Positions 1 to 10,743 are shown, numbered from the stretch's first letter. The stretch: 50,373 bases of DNA from Erythrobacter sp. HI0063 (GCF_001635685.1 NZ_LWFF01000324.1:1-50373), one strand, 5' to 3'. Notes: generated by a model from the sequence alone, not told the origin. Program-made: numbers and translations.

Positions 1-383
1 CCGTTGCCGAAGCCGCGGATGAAGAAGGTGGTGTTGGCCGAGCTCTGCAGCTGGCTGACGCGCAGCGACGGTGCGACCGTCTGCAGGTCGAGCAGGTCGC
101 GGATTTCCGCGCGTTCGAGCGTCTCGCCCGTGGTAACGCTGACCGAGACGGGCGTTTCCTGAAGGGTCTGGGCACGCTTGGTCGCGGTGACGATGATAAC
201 GTCGTTATCGGCGGCGGGGGCCACATCGGGCTCGCCATCCGTCAGGTCGGCATCATTGTCGAGCGTCGTCGTATCTTCCTCGATCGCCTGCGCGGCGACG
301 GCGCTGGGCATGAGGGCGATCGCGGCGACACCGGCAAACAGGCCGGCGGAAACGCCACGCGAAAACGAACGCGAAAAATTCAT
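1..383 (-). CDS. TonB-dependent receptor, N-terminal part (cut by window edge)
   Basis: The first about 127 residues of an outer-membrane TonB-dependent receptor; the rest lies left of the window. The protein opens with a signal peptide (hydrophobic run LFAGVAAIALMPSAVAAQA), followed by an acidic linker, a TonB-box-like stretch (DVIIVTATKRAQ) and the start of the plug domain, ending in FFIRGFGNG, a typical plug motif. The ATG at 383 is supported by GAGAGG seven bases upstream. Receptors of this family import siderophores, vitamins or oligosaccharides using TonB energy; the substrate cannot be told from this fragment. It is divergent from typA. Confidence 0.9.
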   Translation of the reverse strand, partial: MNFSRSFSRGVSAGLFAGVAAIALMPSAVAAQAIEEDTTTLDNDADLTDGEPDVAPAADNDVIIVTATKRAQTLQETPVSVSVTTGETLERAEIRDLLDLQTVAPSLRVSQLQSSANTTFFIRGFGN

Positions 384-687
384 GAAAAAACCTCTCTTCT
401 TCAAAGCGGTATCGTTCGAACCGCTTTTCTCTCCTATGCGCGCGGTAGAGCCGCGCTTGCACCGCCGCCCTTTACGTGGCGCAGGCACCCGGAACAAGCG
501 CGATCCCGCCATTTCGACGAGCTTCGATCCGTGTTGCGCGCCCGCCACACCTTCCGCTACGGCTTGGCGAGGGTGTGAAGCCGTCTGTGAGCTTGCCGCA
601 TTGCAGCAAGTCGGCTAGGGGCCGCGCGGACAGGGTGTTCGCTCGCCCGTTCCCCCTTTTTCCGATCCTCACGAAAGCACCCCGCCC
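384..687. other. Intergenic region between divergent receptor gene and typA
   Basis: A 304-base non-coding gap that should hold the promoters of both divergent genes. Apart from the inverted repeat at 403-427, I see no RNA gene, no convincing -35/-10 pair and no further repeat. Open frames crossing it lack recognisable protein features and are judged chance. Confidence 0.5.
403..427 (-). promoter_or_regulatory. Perfect 8-bp inverted repeat in the receptor leader
   Basis: AAAGCGGT (403-410) and ACCGCTTT (420-427) form a perfect inverted repeat with a 9-base spacer, just upstream of the ribosome-binding site and start (383) of the minus-strand receptor gene. It could be a repressor operator or an mRNA leader hairpin. 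There is no U-tract directly after the stem on the receptor strand; GAAGAAGAGAGG intervenes before T6. The function is inference; the repeat is plainly visible. Confidence 0.5.
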
Positions 688-2517
<1,830 letters not shown>

Positions 2518-2538
2518 GGTCCGCCCGCCGGGGTCCGA

Positions 2539-3081
2539 TCAGTCCGGGCAGCGGCGCAGCACGAATCCGTCCCTGGTATCGTAGCGCGCCCGCATCCGGT
2601 CCGGACCTTCAAGCGCCATATAAAAGGCGTATCGGGTGCCCGGGCCGTCGCCATATTGTTCGAAGACGGTCGCGGCGGCGTAGTCGCCGCGAACCCGCAC
2701 CGTGCGCACGATGCCGGTGCTTTCGAAAAAGCCGATGCGGCTCGCTCCGATGTCGTAGCGCTGGTGTCCGGGCACGCGGCAATGGTCGAGATCTTCCGAC
2801 CAAAGCCCGTGGAAACGCGCCGGTATCGTGTCCTGCACGGAAGCCCCGGCAACGCTCCTCTCATCTTCTGTTTGCGGAGCCGGGCTTTCGGTACGCTCCG
2901 ATTCCGCAGAGCTGGACGGGTCAGGCGGAGCGACCTCGCCCGGTTCGGTGCGCGTAACGACCTCTCCGGAGTTCCGGTCGTTCTGCGAGTCCGGCGGATC
3001 GTTCGAACACGCCGCTAGCAAAACAAGTGCGGCGAGCGAGCCGAGGCGAAGCGGCGGCGCGATGATAGGTCGATGGCCCAA
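2539..3081 (-). CDS. Putative lipoprotein of unknown function
   Basis: A 180-residue protein with a type II signal: a hydrophobic stretch followed by the lipobox LLAAC at about residues 21-25, so it is probably anchored to a membrane by its Cys. A Ser/Glu/Pro-rich linker follows, then a C-terminal domain of about 90 residues with several Trp, Tyr and Arg residues and two Cys (CRVPG, LRRCPD). I do not recognise the domain. The best start is a TTG at 3081, two bases after the stop of the upstream SDR gene, suggesting translational coupling. There is no ATG before the signal sequence. Confidence 0.75.
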   Translation of the reverse strand: MGHRPIIAPPLRLGSLAALVLLAACSNDPPDSQNDRNSGEVVTRTEPGEVAPPDPSSSAESERTESPAPQTEDERSVAGASVQDTIPARFHGLWSEDLDHCRVPGHQRYDIGASRIGFFESTGIVRTVRVRGDYAAATVFEQYGDGPGTRYAFYMALEGPDRMRARYDTRDGFVLRRCPD

Positions 3082-3083
3082 AG

Positions 3084-3872
3084 TCAGTCGCCGAGCGCCA
3101 TGAAATTCGGCTGTCCGTTCGACGCGCTGACCCCGCCATCGACCGGCAGGTTCGCCCCCGTCACGAACCGCGCATCCTCGCTCGCCAGAAAGGCGACGAC
3201 GCTCCCCACATCTTCCGGCTCGCCGACGCGGCCCAAGGGAATGCGGCGCAGAAACGCGTCCATCAGGTTCTTATTGTCGCGAATGCCCTCGCTCATATCG
3301 GTCCGGGTCAGCGAAGGCAGGACGGCGTTCACGCGGATGCCCTGCGCGCCCAATTGGAGAGCAAGACCGCGAGTCAGATTGGTCACCGCGCCTTTCGATG
3401 CGTTGTAGATCGGCATGGTCCAGTCGCCGCCGCTGCCCGACACGCTGGAGGTGTTGATAATCGAAGCACCACCCGCACTCTGGCTCTTCACCAGTTCGGG
3501 GATGGCCGCGCGGCACATATAGAGCATGCCCTTCACGTTGATATCGATCACGCTCTCGATATCGTCCTCGTCCGCCTCGGCCAGGGGACCTGCGGCGGCG
3601 ATGCCGGCATTGTTCACCAGCACGTCGAGCCCACCGAAGCGTTCGACGGTCTTCCCGACGATCTCCTTCGCAAAATCCGCGCCGCCGATCGCGCCTTCGA
3701 CGATCAGAGTGCGATCGTCAGGCAGATTCTTCGCGACCTTTTCAATATCCTCGCGCGTGCGGGAATTCAGGACGACATTCGCCCCTTCTGCGGAAAACCG
3801 GCGCGCGATCGCGGCACCGATGCCGGAAGACGAGCCTGTGACGAGGACGGTGGTTTCGGAAAAACGGTTCAT
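3084..3872 (-). CDS. SDR-family NAD(P)-dependent oxidoreductase
   Basis: A 262-residue classical short-chain dehydrogenase/reductase. It has the cofactor-binding TGSSSGIG (residues 12-19), the NNAG motif (about 87-90), the catalytic Ser in NTSSVSGSG (about 142-143) and YNASK (Tyr156, Lys160). The C-terminal segment (FLASEDARFVTGANLPVDGG) is typical of the FabG-like group. The substrate cannot be assigned. It is followed two bases later by the lipoprotein gene and preceded by the ZIP-like gene on the same strand, with an inverted repeat between. Confidence 0.92.
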   Translation of the reverse strand: MNRFSETTVLVTGSSSGIGAAIARRFSAEGANVVLNSRTREDIEKVAKNLPDDRTLIVEGAIGGADFAKEIVGKTVERFGGLDVLVNNAGIAAAGPLAEADEDDIESVIDINVKGMLYMCRAAIPELVKSQSAGGASIINTSSVSGSGGDWTMPIYNASKGAVTNLTRGLALQLGAQGIRVNAVLPSLTRTDMSEGIRDNKNLMDAFLRRIPLGRVGEPEDVGSVVAFLASEDARFVTGANLPVDGGVSASNGQPNFMALGD

Positions 3873-3893
3873 GGAGTCGGGCCTTTGAAGAAT

Positions 3894-3918
3894 GAAGGGT
3901 TCACCCCTTCAACCCTTC
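3894..3918 (-). repeat. Inverted repeat between ZIP-like gene and SDR gene
   Basis: GAAGGGTT (3894-3901) pairs with AACCCTTC (3911-3918) around a 9-base loop. It lies downstream of the membrane-protein gene and just upstream of the SDR start. It could be a weak terminator or a processing hairpin; it has no clean U-tract. Confidence 0.35.
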
Positions 3919-3954
3919 TGTCCGCTGGAAGGTCCGATACCTCTACCGGTCTTT

Positions 3955-4704
3955 TCACCCGGTCAGATAGAATTCCGCCAGCACCAGCCCTGCATACAGC
4001 GTCGCGCCAAGCAGGAACGGCCAGAACTTGCTCTCCCGCTCCTCCGGCAGTTCTTCCTTCAATATCACAAGGACCATCGCCCCGCCGACGAAAGCGAACA
4101 GACAGCCGATGGCGATTTCGGGCAGCTCCACCAACAGGCCGGTGATCCACCCCGCCAACGTGGCGCCCACCAGCGCCCAGCGACCTGCATGGTCGTAAAT
4201 TTCGGGATGATCGGCGCGGCTGGCGAAATCGGCCGTGACGAAGTGGAGCAGCAGCGCGACGAAGAACAGGATCAACCCGCCCGCCGTCTCGTCCTCGCGG
4301 TGGTTGAGAAGATAGGCGACGATAAAGATGAGCAAGCCGCTCGCCGCGATGTGCAGCCAGAAGATGCCGCTGCCGGGTCGTTTGTTGGTACGATCGCGGC
4401 CCCCGCGCGAGACGACCAGCGCCCGCTCGATCCCGTAGAACAGCGCGAGCCCTGCCAGCGACATCGTATAGACCCAAGCCTCCGCCGCTCCGCGCGCTAG
4501 GCCCATGGCGCGCTGAAACGTCGCTCCATGCGCGCCCAGTTCGGGCAGGATGTGCAGGAACACATAGGCGACCGCCACCCCGCCCGCAAAGCTCAGCCAG
4601 CGGCTGCGCGGCTCGACATCGAGGAAGCGCAGTTTCCCGACGAACAGGTGCACCGCGCAAAAGCCAAGCGCCATCAGCGCGGTGACGGGTTCGATCGCGG
4701 GCAT
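3955..4704 (-). CDS. Polytopic membrane protein, ZIP-transporter-like
   Basis: A 249-residue protein with about seven to eight hydrophobic segments. His/Glu/Asp residues occur inside or beside the helices (AVHLFVG, FLHILPELGAHG, LLHFVTADF), and a late KEELPEERESKFWPF segment resembles the last part of ZIP metal transporters. A role in divalent-metal movement is therefore plausible, but the usual paired ZIP metal-site motifs (HNxxxG, HExPHE) are not obvious, so I leave the function open. The ATG at 4704 precedes the first membrane helix. It lies downstream of the receptor terminator at 4738-4763 and so is probably a separate unit. Confidence 0.7.
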   Translation of the reverse strand: MPAIEPVTALMALGFCAVHLFVGKLRFLDVEPRSRWLSFAGGVAVAYVFLHILPELGAHGATFQRAMGLARGAAEAWVYTMSLAGLALFYGIERALVVSRGGRDRTNKRPGSGIFWLHIAASGLLIFIVAYLLNHREDETAGGLILFFVALLLHFVTADFASRADHPEIYDHAGRWALVGATLAGWITGLLVELPEIAIGCLFAFVGGAMVLVILKEELPEERESKFWPFLLGATLYAGLVLAEFYLTG

Positions 4705-4737
4705 CCCGCGATGCCTAGCGCGCCTCGCCCAGGGCCG

Positions 4738-4763
4738 AAAGGGGCGGCTCTACAAACCGCCCC
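4738..4763 (-). terminator. Rho-independent terminator of the TonB-dependent receptor gene
   Basis: On the minus strand GGGGCGG (4763-4757), a 9-base loop and CCGCCCC (4747-4741) form a perfect 7-bp GC stem followed by TTT (4740-4738). It starts 11 bases after the receptor stop codon. Confidence 0.75.
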
Positions 4764-4773
4764 GGTGACGATG

Positions 4774-7113
4774 TTAGAAACGGGCGGTTGCGCTCACCCC
4801 ATAAAGACGCGGTTCGGCGGGAATGAAAGTCGGGATCCCGAAGGCGCCGCCAGTATTGCCGGCATCGAGCAGATAGTCCTCGTCGAAGGCATTGCGGATA
4901 AACCCGGCGATCTCGAAGCTGTCGTCGGCGAAGCTCACGCCTGCGCGCGCATTCACCAGCGTCACGCCTTCCTGCGAAATCAGCGGGCTGTTCGGCACTT
5001 CGAAGAAGATGCGGCTGCGATAGGTCACGCTGGGCGTCGCGAAGACGCGCATCCCGTTGCCGATTGGCGCATCCAAGGTAAAGCCGCCCGCCGCCTGCCA
5101 TTCCGGCTGGAGACGGAAGCGATCGCCCGCGAAGACGCCGTTCTCCGGCTTGTCGTCGATCCCCCCGTCGATATAGCCGACATTGCCGAACACATTGAGC
5201 CAGTCGGTCGGGTTTACCGCGAGTTCCCCTTCGACGCCGAGATTGCTGGCGCTGCCCGCGCTCCGCGTAACCGTGGTACCGTCGGGCTGCGTGATGCTGA
5301 CCTGGAAGCCTTGATATTCCTGGTAATAGACGCCCAGCGATCCCGACACGATCCCGCTGGCGAATTTGAGCCCGCCCTCGTAATTCCATACCGTTTCCTC
5401 GGGCACTTCCTGCAAGTTCGACACGACCGCCCCGCCCGCGCGCCGTGCGCTCAACTGCACCACCGGCGAACGGCGTCCCTTCGAGACGGTGGCGAAGACG
5501 TTGAGATCCGGGGTCAGACGGTAAAGCGCGTTGAAGCGTGGGAGCACGACGGAATAGCTGCGGTCGGCCTCGAACACGCGGCCGTCGGTATCGACCTGCC
5601 CCGGGATCAGGGGCGCGCCGGTAATGATCGAGTTGGGAACATCGGTGACATAGCCGGACTTGCGCTGTTCGATCAGCAACCGCGCGCCTGCGGTCAGTTC
5701 AAGCGCGGGGGTCGCGATGTAGGTCACGTCGGCGAAAACCGAATAGCTCTGATTCTCGCCGCGGTTCTCGAAGGTCGAGGTATAGGGAATCGCCGATGCG
5801 GCCCCGCCTGTTACGAGAGCGGTGACCTGAGAGGCCGACACCGATCCGTCCGGCGCTACACACGGAATACCGGGGATCAAGGGGCGCGGTGTCGCCACCG
5901 AGGTCAGGCATTGCAGGAAGGTGCCTTCCTCGGTCGAGAACGGTACGTTCTGGCGCCCCTTCTCGGTGAAGAAATTCCACCCGAACGCCGCGCGCCACAT
6001 CGGATCGACATAGCTGAAGCGGCCTTCGTGGCTGAACTGCCAGCCGTCCGCGATCTCGGCGAATTCGAGGAAGGGCGCAGGCCCGCCATCGGCATCGAAT
6101 ACTTCGGCGCTGTCGAATTCGCGATATCCGTTGACGGTGGTGAAGGTCCAGCTGTCGCCGAATTCGTATTCGGCAGTGAGGTTCGCGTCATAGACTTCAC
6201 GGTCGAGGCCAAGCTGCGCATCGCCCAGATGTGCTTGCGAATATGGCGAGCCGCCCAATTGCGCCGGGCCGAACGGATCGGCGGGGCCATTGGTGGTAGC
6301 GAAAGTGCCCGAGATGAACGGTGTGCCGCCATTGCGCTGACGGTCGAACGTCCCGATCAGGTCGACGGTCAGGCGATCGGTAGGCATGAAGCGCAGCGAG
6401 CCGCGAAGCCCCAGATTGTCCTGCGCGTACAATTCTTCCTCCTGCGAGGCGGCGAGATTTTCGACATATCCGTCGCGCGTGCGCCACTCGAAGGCGATCC
6501 GCCCTGCCAGGACGTCCGATCCGGCATTGACGTAGCCTGAGAGCAAAGTGGCATCGAAATTACCGTACCCGCCCGTGATTTCGGCCGAGAAACCGGGGCG
6601 CGGAGGCGCGGAGACGAGGCTGATCGCGCCAACGGCGCTGGCCGTTCCGAACAAGGTCGCCTGCGGGCCCTTGATAACCTCGACCCGGTCGAGATCGTAG
6701 ATCGCCTGATACGACCCGCGCGAGCGCGAGATATCGACGCCATTGTAATAGAGCGTCACGCGCGGCCCCTGTTGCGAGGAGCCCGAATCCGACGTGATCC
6801 CGCGAATCACCACGCCGGGATTGTTGGCGCTCTGTTCCTGAATGTTCAGGCCGGGCACGTAGTTCGACAATTCGTCGAGGTCGGTGACGCCCAGTTCCTG
6901 AATCCGCTCGCCGCGCATGGCGGAAATGGTGATCGGCACATCGGCGGCGCGCTGTTCGATCTTCTGCGCGGTGACGATGATCTCGTTGCCGCTCGCCTCC
7001 GCAGCTTCCTCGCCTTGCTCGGGCTGGGCGGCGGCCTGTGCCTGCAAGGCCGTCACGGGAACAAGAGCGCTCGACAGGACGAGCAGGCGGACGAGCGAGG
7101 TAAGATGCGACAT
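4774..7113 (-). CDS. TonB-dependent receptor
   Basis: A complete outer-membrane TonB-dependent receptor of 779 residues from the ATG at 7113 (MSHLTSLV). The frame stays open further upstream, but a signal peptide begins only here (LVRLLVLSSALVPVTALQAQA). It has a TonB-box region (NEIIVTAQK), a plug domain (VPGLNIQEQSANNPGVVIRG; VEVIKGPQATLFG) and a long beta-barrel ending in the outer-membrane C-terminal Phe (VSATARF). The overall style is that of the FyuA/FecA-like receptors numerous in sphingomonads; the substrate is unknown. A strong terminator follows. It is divergent from putP, so a link to amino acid or peptide uptake is possible but unproven. Confidence 0.93.
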   Translation of the reverse strand: MSHLTSLVRLLVLSSALVPVTALQAQAAAQPEQGEEAAEASGNEIIVTAQKIEQRAADVPITISAMRGERIQELGVTDLDELSNYVPGLNIQEQSANNPGVVIRGITSDSGSSQQGPRVTLYYNGVDISRSRGSYQAIYDLDRVEVIKGPQATLFGTASAVGAISLVSAPPRPGFSAEITGGYGNFDATLLSGYVNAGSDVLAGRIAFEWRTRDGYVENLAASQEEELYAQDNLGLRGSLRFMPTDRLTVDLIGTFDRQRNGGTPFISGTFATTNGPADPFGPAQLGGSPYSQAHLGDAQLGLDREVYDANLTAEYEFGDSWTFTTVNGYREFDSAEVFDADGGPAPFLEFAEIADGWQFSHEGRFSYVDPMWRAAFGWNFFTEKGRQNVPFSTEEGTFLQCLTSVATPRPLIPGIPCVAPDGSVSASQVTALVTGGAASAIPYTSTFENRGENQSYSVFADVTYIATPALELTAGARLLIEQRKSGYVTDVPNSIITGAPLIPGQVDTDGRVFEADRSYSVVLPRFNALYRLTPDLNVFATVSKGRRSPVVQLSARRAGGAVVSNLQEVPEETVWNYEGGLKFASGIVSGSLGVYYQEYQGFQVSITQPDGTTVTRSAGSASNLGVEGELAVNPTDWLNVFGNVGYIDGGIDDKPENGVFAGDRFRLQPEWQAAGGFTLDAPIGNGMRVFATPSVTYRSRIFFEVPNSPLISQEGVTLVNARAGVSFADDSFEIAGFIRNAFDEDYLLDAGNTGGAFGIPTFIPAEPRLYGVSATARF

Positions 7114-7248
7114 GGCTTTTTTCCCGTCATTGGAAGACGCGAGGGCCTTTCGTATCCGCGCATGACCGGGCCGTGTCGGTTGCGTGTCGTCTCGATGAAA
7201 CTGGCGAAAAATCGGTGAGGCGGCGTCATTTTCACCACGCCGATGTGT

Positions 7249-7265
7249 CGGATGGGCCACATCCG
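7249..7265. promoter_or_regulatory. Inverted repeats in the receptor/putP divergent intergenic region
   Basis: CGGATG (7249-7254) and CATCCG (7260-7265) form a 6-bp inverted repeat. An overlapping pair, GATGTG (7242-7247) and CACATC (7258-7263), gives an alternative pairing. They lie within the 292-base gap (7114-7405) between divergent genes, so a shared regulator site is conceivable. I see no clear promoter hexamers. Confidence 0.3.
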
Positions 7266-7405
7266 CGACCCGTCGACACGGCTCGCCGGGGACAGGAAGC
7301 TTCGATCCGGTGAGCCTCAGCGTAAAGATATAAGCCGCGCAGACCCCACCGGCTTGGCTTCGATCAAATTTCCGGCCCAAGGATGACAGAGCCTCTCGCG
7401 TCTGT

Positions 7406-8893
7406 ATGTATCGCCCCATGCAAACAGGAACCCTCATAACGCTCGCCCTCTATTTCCTCCTGATGATCGGGATCGGCCTGTTCGCCTGGAAACGATCGAC
7501 CGATACCAGCGAGGGATACATGCTGGCCGGGCGCAATCTTCATCCGGCGGTCGCGGCGCTGAGCGCGGGGGCTTCCGACATGAGCGGATGGCTGCTGCTG
7601 GGCCTGCCCGGCGCGCTCTATGCGGCGGGCCTGGTCGAAGCGTGGATCGGGATCGGCCTGTTCGTGGGTGCGGTCGCGAACTGGATCATCGTCGCCCCTC
7701 GCCTGCGCCAGCAGACCGAGGAGATGGGCAATGCGCTGACCATCCCCGAATTCCTCGCCAACCGTTTTCCCGACAAGGCGAAGACGCTGCGCGTCGTGTC
7801 CGGCCTCGTGATCGTCGTCTTCTTCACGGTCTATACCGCGGCGGGCCTCGTCGGCGGGGGCAAACTGTTCGAGACCGCCTTTGCCGACATTCTGCCTGCG
7901 GGCGGGATGAGCGATTACATGATGGGCATCTGGATCACCGCGCTGGTGGTGCTGGCCTATACGATGGTGGGCGGGTTCCTGGCCGTCAGCCTGACCGATT
8001 TCGTGCAAGGCTGCATCATGGTGGTCGCGCTGGTGCTGATGCCGCTTGTGGTGATGTTCGGCCCCGGCGGCACGGCGGGCGGATCGATCGAGGCGGTCGC
8101 GGCGAGCCAGCCGGGCTTCCTCAGCCTGACGCAGGGCCTCACCTTCCTGGGCTTCGTCAGCGCCGTGACCTGGGGGCTGGGCTATTTCGGGCAGCCGCAT
8201 ATCATCGTGCGCTTCATGGCGATCAGCACGGTCGAAAAGGTCAAGGTTGCGCGCAATATCGGGCTCGCCTGGATGGGCGTGGCGCTGATCGGCGCGCTCG
8301 GCGTGGGGATCGCGGGCCGCGCCTATGCGCAGCGCAACGGCATCGTGCTCGACGATCCGGAGACGATCTTCATCGTCCTGTCGGACCTGCTCTTCCATCC
8401 GCTCATCACCGGCTTCCTGTTCGCAGCCCTGCTCGCCGCGATCATGAGCACGATCAGCTCGCAGCTGCTCGTCTCCTCCAGCTCGCTGACCGAGGATTTC
8501 TACCGCCTGTTCCTGCGCAAACACGCCAGCGAGCGCGAGGCGGTGAATGTCGGGCGCATCTGCGTGGCGCTGGTGGCGGTGGCCGCGATCTTCATCGCGC
8601 GCGATCCCAACAGCGAGGTTCTCGGCCTCGTCTCGAACGCATGGGCCGGCTTCGGCGCGGCGTTCGGCCCGCTGATTATTCTGGCATTGACCTGGGACCG
8701 GATGACGGGCGCAGGCGCAGTGGCCGGCCTTCTGACCGGTGCCGCCGTGGTCGGGATCTGGATCGCGCTGGGGTGGAACAGCGATTTCATCAACGGTCAG
8801 GGCCTTTACGAAATCGTGCCCGGCTTCATCGCATCTTGGCTGGCGATCGTGCTTGTCAGCAAGGCAACGGAAGGCCACAAAGCTCACGCCTGA
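7406..8893 (+). CDS. putP: Sodium/proline symporter (SSS family)
   Basis: A 495-residue sodium:solute symporter with about 13 membrane helices. The PutP signature region SAGASDMSGWLLLGLPGALY (from about residue 50) and a Na+-site-like STISSQLLVSSSSLTEDFY segment are present, and the length fits PutP. It imports proline with Na+. The start may be the ATG at 7406 or the ATG at 7418 (MQTGTLI), which fits the family N-terminus equally well; no clear Shine-Dalgarno decides. The gamma-glutamyltransferase gene starts 15 bases after its stop, so both are probably co-transcribed, which suggests import and hydrolysis of amino acids or peptides. Confidence 0.92.
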   Translation: MYRPMQTGTLITLALYFLLMIGIGLFAWKRSTDTSEGYMLAGRNLHPAVAALSAGASDMSGWLLLGLPGALYAAGLVEAWIGIGLFVGAVANWIIVAPRLRQQTEEMGNALTIPEFLANRFPDKAKTLRVVSGLVIVVFFTVYTAAGLVGGGKLFETAFADILPAGGMSDYMMGIWITALVVLAYTMVGGFLAVSLTDFVQGCIMVVALVLMPLVVMFGPGGTAGGSIEAVAASQPGFLSLTQGLTFLGFVSAVTWGLGYFGQPHIIVRFMAISTVEKVKVARNIGLAWMGVALIGALGVGIAGRAYAQRNGIVLDDPETIFIVLSDLLFHPLITGFLFAALLAAIMSTISSQLLVSSSSLTEDFYRLFLRKHASEREAVNVGRICVALVAVAAIFIARDPNSEVLGLVSNAWAGFGAAFGPLIILALTWDRMTGAGAVAGLLTGAAVVGIWIALGWNSDFINGQGLYEIVPGFIASWLAIVLVSKATEGHKAHA

Positions 8894-8908
8894 TTGGGAG
8901 AGAATTCA

Positions 8909-10678
8909 ATGCGTTTCCTTACCGCCGCGGCCATCCTGGCCCTGATCGCCCACCCCGCCACGGCGCAGGATGCGAAACCCATCGAGGAGCAGATCGGCGG
9001 CGGCGGGCGCCCGGTCGGCGCGAACTGGTCGCGCAGCCCGGTGATCGCGGAAAACGGCATGGCCGCCACCGCGCATCCGCTGGCGACCCAAGTGGCGCTC
9101 GATACCCTGAAGGCAGGCGGCAGCGCGGTCGATGCGGCGATTGCCGCCAACGCCGCGCTCGGTCTGATGGAGCCGACCGGAAACGGCATCGGTGGCGATC
9201 TGTTCGCCATCGTCTGGGATCCGAAGACCGAAAAGCTTTACGGCCTCAACGGATCGGGCCGCAGCCCGCGCGGGCAGACGCTCACCCAGCTGAAGGAAAA
9301 GCTCGGCGATGCGACATCGATACCCGCTTACGGCCCCCTCCCCGTCACTATTCCCGGCACGGTCGATGCGTGGTTCGCGCTGCATGAACGGTTCGGCAAG
9401 CGCCCGATGGCGGACAATCTCGCGCCGACGGTGCGCTACGCGCGCGAAGGCCATCCGGTCGCGCCCGTGATCGCCATGTATCTGGAACGCTCCCTCGCCG
9501 CCTATTCGCGGCGCGAGGACGACTTCGACTTCTCGAATGCGCGGCAGGTCTGGTTTGCGGATGGCAGCGCGCCGGAAGCGGGCGAGATGTTCAGGAACCC
9601 CGACCTCGCCAACACATTGGAGACTATCGGTCGCGAAGGGCGCGATGCGTTCTATGACGGCGCGCTGACCGAGACGATGGTGGATTACCTCCAGCGTCAG
9701 GGCAGCGCCTTCACCCGCGCCGATTTCGCCGCGCATGACAGCGAGTGGGTCGATCCCGCCTGCGCGATTTATCGCGACGGATTCGAACTGTGCGAACTGC
9801 CGCCCAACAGCCAGGGCTTTGCCGCCTTGCAAATGGTCAACATCCTGAAGAATGTCGATCTGGCCCAGTGGGAGCGCGGCAGCCCGGAAGCCATGCACTA
9901 CATGACCGAAGCCAAGCGCCTGGCTTACGAGGACGTCGCACGCTTCTATGCCGATCCAGACTTCTCGCCGACGCCGATGGACCTCTTGAGCGAGCGCTAC
10001 GGGCGCGAGCGGTTCGCGCTGATCGATCCGGCGAAAGCCACCGCCTACGGCCCCGGCGAGCCCAAGCTGGAGGGCGAAGGCGACACCACCTATCTGACCG
10101 TGGTCGATGGCGACGGCATGATGGTGAGCCTCATCCAGTCGAACTATCGCGGTATGGGCGGCGGGCTGGTGCCCGATGGCCTCGGCTTCATGTTTCAGGA
10201 CCGCGGCGAGCTCTACAGCCTCGATCCCGCGCATCCCAATGCATACGAGCCCGGCAAGCGCCCCTTCCAGACGATCATTCCCGCTTTCGTGAAGAAGGAC
10301 GGCGCGCCTTACATGACGCTCGGCCTGATGGGCGGCGGGATGCAGCCGCAGGGCCACGTCCAGGTGCTGGTCAACATCGTCGATTACGGGATGAACCTGC
10401 AGGAAGCGGGCGATGCGGCGCGGTTCAACCACGATGGCGGCCGCCAGCCGACCGATACTCTGGACGGCGAAATCGAGGATCCGATGGGCACGCTCTATGT
10501 CGAGCCGGGCATCCCTGCCGCCACGATCGAGCGGCTGCGCGGGATGGGCCACAAGGTCGAAGTGGTCGATAATGGGATCATGTTCGGCGGCTATCAGGCG
10601 ATCGCGCGCGATCCCGAAACCGGGGTTCTCACCGGAGCGACCGAGATGCGCAAGGACGGGCAGGCCTCGGGGTATTGA
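8909..10678 (+). CDS. ggt: Gamma-glutamyltransferase (periplasmic)
   Basis: A 589-residue Ntn-hydrolase that cleaves gamma-glutamyl bonds (for example in glutathione) and matures by self-cleavage into two chains. The ATG at 8909 is preferred to an upstream in-frame TTG because GGGAGAG lies about eight bases before it and a signal peptide starts here (FLTAAAILALIAHPATAQ). Family blocks seen are GGSAVDAAIAANAALGLMEP, GNGIGGDLFA and the processing site GDTTYLTVVDGDG, where Thr393 should be the nucleophile. The Thr is followed by Thr-Tyr instead of the common Thr-His. The C-terminal GLMGGGMQPQGHVQVLVN block is intact. It is downstream of putP. Confidence 0.94.
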   Translation: MRFLTAAAILALIAHPATAQDAKPIEEQIGGGGRPVGANWSRSPVIAENGMAATAHPLATQVALDTLKAGGSAVDAAIAANAALGLMEPTGNGIGGDLFAIVWDPKTEKLYGLNGSGRSPRGQTLTQLKEKLGDATSIPAYGPLPVTIPGTVDAWFALHERFGKRPMADNLAPTVRYAREGHPVAPVIAMYLERSLAAYSRREDDFDFSNARQVWFADGSAPEAGEMFRNPDLANTLETIGREGRDAFYDGALTETMVDYLQRQGSAFTRADFAAHDSEWVDPACAIYRDGFELCELPPNSQGFAALQMVNILKNVDLAQWERGSPEAMHYMTEAKRLAYEDVARFYADPDFSPTPMDLLSERYGRERFALIDPAKATAYGPGEPKLEGEGDTTYLTVVDGDGMMVSLIQSNYRGMGGGLVPDGLGFMFQDRGELYSLDPAHPNAYEPGKRPFQTIIPAFVKKDGAPYMTLGLMGGGMQPQGHVQVLVNIVDYGMNLQEAGDAARFNHDGGRQPTDTLDGEIEDPMGTLYVEPGIPAATIERLRGMGHKVEVVDNGIMFGGYQAIARDPETGVLTGATEMRKDGQASGY

Positions 10679-10743
10679 GCGAGTGAAGGTGACGCGGGCT
10701 CTCTTCGGCCTGCGTTAACCAGAGCTGCGGCATAGCAGAGGGC

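Noticed and set aside
4528..6540. A 670-codon plus-strand open frame across the second TonB-dependent receptor
   Set aside because: No family features; the minus strand carries a full receptor with signal peptide, plug and C-terminal Phe.
7114..7437. A 108-residue N-terminal extension of the second TonB-dependent receptor
   Set aside because: The signal peptide begins at the ATG at 7113; the extension is hydrophilic and crosses the putP start.
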